Shown: piece after piece, positions 60,178-64,000 of the stretch | Position numbering within the stretch: the stretch's first letter is position 1 | Layout of the letters: each line of letters opens with the position of its first letter | The notes under the pieces: model-generated | Databases searched by the model: none | What the model saw: the letters and a program-made list of their open reading frames with translations, nothing else | What the model was told of the DNA's origin: nothing | Program-made: the position numbers and the translations under genes | Assembly: GCF_034259325.1 (NCBI RefSeq) | Contig: NZ_JAXIVS010000001.1 | Coordinates: forward strand, 558,001-622,000 | DNA: 64,000 nucleotides | Source: Hyalangium ruber | GTDB lineage: Bacteria; Myxococcota; Myxococcia; Myxococcales; Myxococcaceae | Reading direction: 5' to 3'

Positions 60178-61797
60178 TCAGATGGACGGCGGGACACCCG
60201 CGCTGCCTGGCGGTGTCACGGCGGTGCCCGCAGGAACTCCCGCGCTAGGAGCCACGGGCGTAGCGGTGGTCGCCCCCGGCGTCGCGTTGACGGGAGCCGG
60301 CGTGCCGATCAGCGCGGGCGCGGGCGCGGCGTTGAGGGGTGCGGGCGTCCCGAGCAGCGGTGGCGCGGGCGCGGCGGTGAGCGGCGCGGGCGAGCCCAGC
60401 AGCGCCGACGTGGGCGTCGTCGGATCCGAGCCCAGCGGCGGCACGGTGGCGATGAGGCCCGGGCTCATCTGCGGCGTACCCGCGAAAGCACTGAAGTTCG
60501 GCGGGGAGATCGGCACCACGGAGAAGGACCCCTGTGCCGACACGCGAGGGACGGACGTCCCCAGCGCCACGCCGGCCTCGGCGGGGCCTCCCGGTGGCGG
60601 AGCTCCCGGAGGGATGGGCGTCTGCTCGGCCTGCACCGAACCCGGAGCCGGAGTCCCCGGCATGAGGCCCGAGATGTTGGCGGCAGGCGTGGGCGCGCCG
60701 ATGGTCGGGAAGGTGCCGCTGATCGTATCGGGCGTCACCGCCCCCGGCCCCACCGTCACCGAGCTGCCCACGGCACCGGCAATCGTCGTATTGGAAACAC
60801 CCGGCGTACCGGTGGTCACCGTTCCCGCCAGAGGCTCCGTCGGCCTCAAGACCACCCCAGGCACGACGAGCGGGTCCGGCGAGGCAGGCCCGCTGAGCAG
60901 CCCCGGGCTCACCGGGGTGACCGGCCCACCCGGCAACCCCGTCACGGCCGGCGCCGAGGCATCGAAGCCACTGCCGCCCACCGCGTCTCCAGGACGTGCG
61001 GGAGGCGACAACGGAGTGCCCCCCGTGATGGCGCCCCCCACTGACGCCGTGCGGCGAGCATCCACCGCCTCCAGCTGCTCGCTGGGCACCGAGGCCACGG
61101 CCTTCACGGGCTGATCGGCGAGGGAGATCTCCACATCGTCGAAGGAGAACTGGATGAACCCCCGAGGCTCGACGCTCAGCGGCAGGTTCCACACGAGCAC
61201 CTGCAACTCCGTGTCGCCCGCGCGAGCCTGAGGAAGCGGCAGGTGGGTGTCATCGTCGGCCTGGGCCCCATGGGACAGCGCGGAAACGTGGATGACCGCC
61301 GAGTCCGTGATCACCTGCCCATTGAGCAGCACGCGCCCCACGCCCCACACGGCCACCGCCGCATGGACCTGGGTCGCCGCCGGCCACCCCAGGCCGCTGA
61401 AGCCGTTCAGCTCCCGGTCAAGAATGACCCCACCCTCCACCGAATGACCGGGGCGAGGGAGCTGGCTGGCAGGCGCCGTGCCGCTGGCCTCAGTGGGGGG
61501 GAAGCCGGCCTGGGTGAGCTCGACCTGGTATTCGCTCGCGCCCAGACGGAAGCGGGCATCCAGGCGGGCCTTGTCTCCGTAGGTTGCCCCAGGCGCGACC
61601 AGCCGGTCCTCGGCGGTCAATGTCGCCGAGCCCACACCGCGCTCGTACTGGTTGGGGTACGGCACCGTCCCCTGGGCGAAGAAGCCCACCGAGGAACGCG
61701 TCCGGGCGCTGGCCTCGCGCCCTTCAAATGCAAAGTCTCCCGCCGCCGGAGCAGCCAGGAGACCCGCCACTACTACGCTCACCAGAGAACCCGCCAT
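60178..61797 (-). CDS. Secreted protein with Pro/Ala/Gly-rich repeats
   Basis: 539 aa. Signal peptide (VSVVVAGLLAAPAAGD). The N-terminal half (about 30-220) is a structured domain of unknown fold (YPNQYERGVGSATLTAED, QVELTQAGFPP). The second half is low complexity: Pro, Ala, Gly and Thr with repeats of the LLG(S/T)PAPL.AAPAP kind near the C-terminus. It resembles surface or matrix proteins. GGGAGG lies upstream of the ATG at 61797. Confidence 0.78.
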   Translation of the reverse strand: MAGSLVSVVVAGLLAAPAAGDFAFEGREASARTRSSVGFFAQGTVPYPNQYERGVGSATLTAEDRLVAPGATYGDKARLDARFRLGASEYQVELTQAGFPPTEASGTAPASQLPRPGHSVEGGVILDRELNGFSGLGWPAATQVHAAVAVWGVGRVLLNGQVITDSAVIHVSALSHGAQADDDTHLPLPQARAGDTELQVLVWNLPLSVEPRGFIQFSFDDVEISLADQPVKAVASVPSEQLEAVDARRTASVGGAITGGTPLSPPARPGDAVGGSGFDASAPAVTGLPGGPVTPVSPGLLSGPASPDPLVVPGVVLRPTEPLAGTVTTGTPGVSNTTIAGAVGSSVTVGPGAVTPDTISGTFPTIGAPTPAANISGLMPGTPAPGSVQAEQTPIPPGAPPPGGPAEAGVALGTSVPRVSAQGSFSVVPISPPNFSAFAGTPQMSPGLIATVPPLGSDPTTPTSALLGSPAPLTAAPAPPLLGTPAPLNAAPAPALIGTPAPVNATPGATTATPVAPSAGVPAGTAVTPPGSAGVPPSI

Positions 61798-61851
61798 CGC
61801 TGCCTCCCTTCCACACAAGGTAGGCAGCGGGCTGACGGATGGCAGGCCCCG

Positions 61852-62370
61852 TTAGATCAGGCCCCGCGCGCGGCGAATCTGCTCGACCGTCTTGTTGTAC
61901 TCGATGTCGAAGGCGCTGGTGCCCTCTTGCAGGTGCTTCAGGCGGGAGCGGGCCTCCTTGTCGATCTCGTCGTCCACATCGAGGTGCTTCTTCATCACCG
62001 TGTGGATCTTCGAGCGCAGGACGTTGTCCGGGGCGAAGACCTCTTCGACGTTCCGGCTGATCAGCAGGAACTCGATCATCTGGTTGATGACGTACTCGAT
62101 GCCCTCGTCCCCCATCTTGAAGCCGCGAACGTCCGCCATCTCGCGCTTCACCTGGTTGAACTTGGAGTAGTCGTACCCGCGACGCTCCAGCGCCTCGCGC
62201 GTCGCCTGGTTCACACGCTCCTCATTCGCCAGGTACTCGCGCATGATCGCCGACAGGTCCATCTCGGCATCCGCCACCCGCATCGGCTCCACCTCGATAT
62301 CCCCGTCCTGCATCAACATCTGGATGCACTCGCGCGAGATGATCGGGATCACCTTCGGATAGAGCCTCAT
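61852..62370 (-). CDS. DUF507-family protein
   Basis: 172 aa, helical. MRLYPKVIPIISRECIQMLMQDGDIEVE is the family N-terminus, followed by DLSAIMREYLANEERVNQATREALERRG and KSKIHTVMKKHLDVDDEIDKEARSRLKHLQEGT-like sequence. DUF507 has no known function and is found mainly in delta-proteobacteria and relatives. AGGGAG lies upstream of the ATG. Confidence 0.9.
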   Translation of the reverse strand: MRLYPKVIPIISRECIQMLMQDGDIEVEPMRVADAEMDLSAIMREYLANEERVNQATREALERRGYDYSKFNQVKREMADVRGFKMGDEGIEYVINQMIEFLLISRNVEEVFAPDNVLRSKIHTVMKKHLDVDDEIDKEARSRLKHLQEGTSAFDIEYNKTVEQIRRARGLI

Positions 62371-62510
62371 GTGTCGCTCCCTCACCCTCTTTTGCGTGCC
62401 GTCGAACGCGATCGCTATAAAACAGCGTCGCGCCACGCCGCAATGAAAAACCCCTGGAACCTCATGGCTCCGGCGCACTTTTCGCACTGAATTTCCGAGC
62501 GAAAAATTAA

Positions 62511-64000
62511 TCATGCCGAGCCGGCTGGCGACCCTCCTTCGGTGGATTTTTCATCGGAATCGGCGTCCGCGTCAGCCAACGACGCCTCGCGCACGGGGTC
62601 TGCTTCCTCCTCCTCGGGATGTCCATGGAGGGCGGCATGGACCCGCTCGGCCACCGAGGGACCGACCACTTCGGCCAGCTCCTCGATCGTCGCATCCTGC
62701 ACACGTTTGAGTGATCCGAAGTGACGCAGCAACAGCCTGCGACGCGTCTGGCCAACACCCGGGATGTCCTCCAGGGCGGAACGGATCCGGCTCTTGCGCA
62801 GGTCCTTCGCCTGGTAGGTGATGGCGAAGCGGTGCGCCTCGTCCCGCATGCGGGTGAGCATGAAGATCTCCGCGGAGTTCTGCGGCAGGACGATGGGGTC
62901 CTTCCGACCCAGGACGAAAAGGCGTTCAGGGCTGCGGGCGCTCTCTTCGTCCCGGTCGAACACTTCCTGATCGCGGCTCTTGGCCAGGCCGACGACGTCC
63001 ACCCCCTCCACGCCCAGGTCCTTCATGGCCGCGTGGGCGCTGGCGAGCTGGCCCTTGCCACCGTCGATGACCAACAGATCGGGCAGGTCCTTCTCCTCCA
63101 GGCCTCGTTTGAGCCGGCGGCTGAGCACCTCGTACATGCTGGCGAAGTCGTCCTGCTTCTCCAGGGTCTTGATCTTGTAGCGGCGGTAGCGCGACTTGTC
63201 CGTCTCACCGTCGGTGACGGCCACCTGTGAGGCGACGATGCTCGAGCCCTGGAAGTGCGAGATGTCGTAGCACTCCATGCGGCGCGGGAAGTTGCGCAGG
63301 TTGAGCTTCTGCTGGAGCCGGGAGAGCACCTGGTCCGTCTCGTCCTTGGTGCGCTTGCGCTCGATGAAGGCCTGCTCGGCGTTCTTGGCGGCCATGAGCA
63401 CCAGCTCGTGCTTCTCGCCGCGCTTGGGCACCAGCACGCGCACCTTCTGGCCCTTGCGCTCGGACAGGAGCGACTCCAGGGCCTCGAGGCTCTCGGGCTC
63501 CAGCGGCAGCAGCACCTCCTCGGGCACGAAGCTGCCCTGGTCGTAATAGAGGTTCACGAAGGAGGGCAGCAGCTCCTCGTCGGGGAACTCCTGGCTGCCG
63601 AAGGGGAAGGCCTGTCCGCCGTTGAGCCGGCCCTGCCGCACCCAGAGGACGTAGAAGAGGATCCGGTCGCCCTCGCGGTGGAAGGCGAACACGTCCTGAT
63701 CCTTGAAGTCGGTGGTGGCCACCTTCTGGCGCTCCAGGCTGCGCTCGATGGCCAGGAGCTGGTCGCGCAGGCGCGCGGCCTCCTCGAACTTCAGCTCGCC
63801 CGCCGCCCGCTTCATGCGGCCCTTGATGCCGTCCACCAGCTCGCCTGCCTTGCCCTCCAGGAACATCACCACCTCGTCCACGCTGCGGCGGTACTCCTCG
63901 GGAGCCACCGGGTAGACACAGGGCGCGGGGCAACGGCCGATCTGGTACAGCAGACAGGGCCGCTTGCGGTTGGCCAGCACGTGGTCCGTGCAGGTGCGCA
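62511..64000 (-). CDS. uvrC: Excinuclease ABC subunit C, N-terminus outside window
   Basis: About 496 codons of the C-terminal part are visible. [15 protein letters not shown] near the right edge is the conserved UvrC cysteine segment. The UVR domain ([23 protein letters not shown]) binds UvrB. The RNase H-like nuclease half has [15 protein letters not shown] and [13 protein letters not shown] helix-hairpin-helix ([19 protein letters not shown]) ends the protein. It makes the incisions in nucleotide excision repair. The GIY-YIG nuclease lies beyond the window. Confidence 0.97.
   Translation of the reverse strand, partial: RTCTDHVLANRKRPCLLYQIGRCPAPCVYPVAPEEYRRSVDEVVMFLEGKAGELVDGIKGRMKRAAGELKFEEAARLRDQLLAIERSLERQKVATTDFKDQDVFAFHREGDRILFYVLWVRQGRLNGGQAFPFGSQEFPDEELLPSFVNLYYDQGSFVPEEVLLPLEPESLEALESLLSERKGQKVRVLVPKRGEKHELVLMAAKNAEQAFIERKRTKDETDQVLSRLQQKLNLRNFPRRMECYDISHFQGSSIVASQVAVTDGETDKSRYRRYKIKTLEKQDDFASMYEVLSRRLKRGLEEKDLPDLLVIDGGKGQLASAHAAMKDLGVEGVDVVGLAKSRDQEVFDRDEESARSPERLFVLGRKDPIVLPQNSAEIFMLTRMRDEAHRFAITYQAKDLRKSRIRSALEDIPGVGQTRRRLLLRHFGSLKRVQDATIEELAEVVGPSVAERVHAALHGHPEEEEADPVREASLADADADSDEKSTEGGSPAGSA

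Overview
The window looks like chromosomal DNA from a fruiting myxobacterium, probably suborder Cystobacterineae (Archangium/Cystobacter/Hyalangium-like). This is inferred from the very high G+C content with strong third-position bias, tightly packed same-strand operons, a MYXO-CTERM sorting tail on a secreted protease, a receiver-first histidine kinase, a PilZ protein, and many exported proteins of unknown function. There is no rRNA, CRISPR array, insertion sequence, integrase or phage gene, so the region reads as core genome. Both ends cut genes: an exported protein at the left and uvrC at the right.

Layout. 1-2.8 kb: exported protein (partial), gltX, a small secreted protein, then tRNA-Gln(CUG) and tRNA-Glu(CUC). 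2.8-7.1 kb: a response regulator, a membrane protein, a REC-histidine kinase, a DUF2795 protein, a small charged protein and a GST-like protein. 7.1-11.8 kb: pyruvate dehydrogenase genes (E1 alpha, E1 beta, two-lipoyl E2) and a HAD-like protein. 11.9-23.9 kb: cytochrome P450, POT transporter, exported M20 peptidase and amidohydrolase, FKBP lipoprotein, acyl-CoA thioesterase, a large membrane protein, an organophosphate-type MFS transporter and a Nudix protein. 24.0-30.2 kb: 5'-nucleotidase lipoprotein with four cysteine modules, a second lipoprotein and an outer-membrane protein.

30.3-38.7 kb is one unbroken minus-strand run of eight genes with gaps of 34 bp or less. It begins with a small protein, hemX, hemA, hemC and hemD and continues into an exported protein, a MYXO-CTERM metalloprotease and a GspE/PilB-type ATPase. 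38.9-42.1 kb: thioredoxin, an AT-hook/zinc-finger protein, PilZ protein and MgtE. 42.1-46.6 kb: mreC-mreD-mrdA-rodA for rod-shape peptidoglycan synthesis. 46.9-51.1 kb: a membrane-anchored PpiC foldase, a GAF-GGDEF diguanylate cyclase, maf, a YggS-type PLP protein and a zinc-ribbon protein.

51.4-54.8 kb: an exported DUF3108-DUF4091-DUF3108 set. 54.9-60.1 kb is the most interesting block: a likely iron/heme region with an outer-membrane porin, an imelysin lipoprotein and a di-heme oxidoreductase behind a perfect 14-bp inverted repeat, then a separate unit with a 12/15 match to the Fur box, a tiny CxCGHxH protein and a heme-oxygenase-like protein whose usual proximal-histidine position appears to be threonine. 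60.2-64 kb: a low-complexity secreted protein, a DUF507 protein and uvrC.

Gene starts were chosen from ribosome-binding sites, signal peptides and family N-termini. All functional names come from reading motifs; no database search was run.
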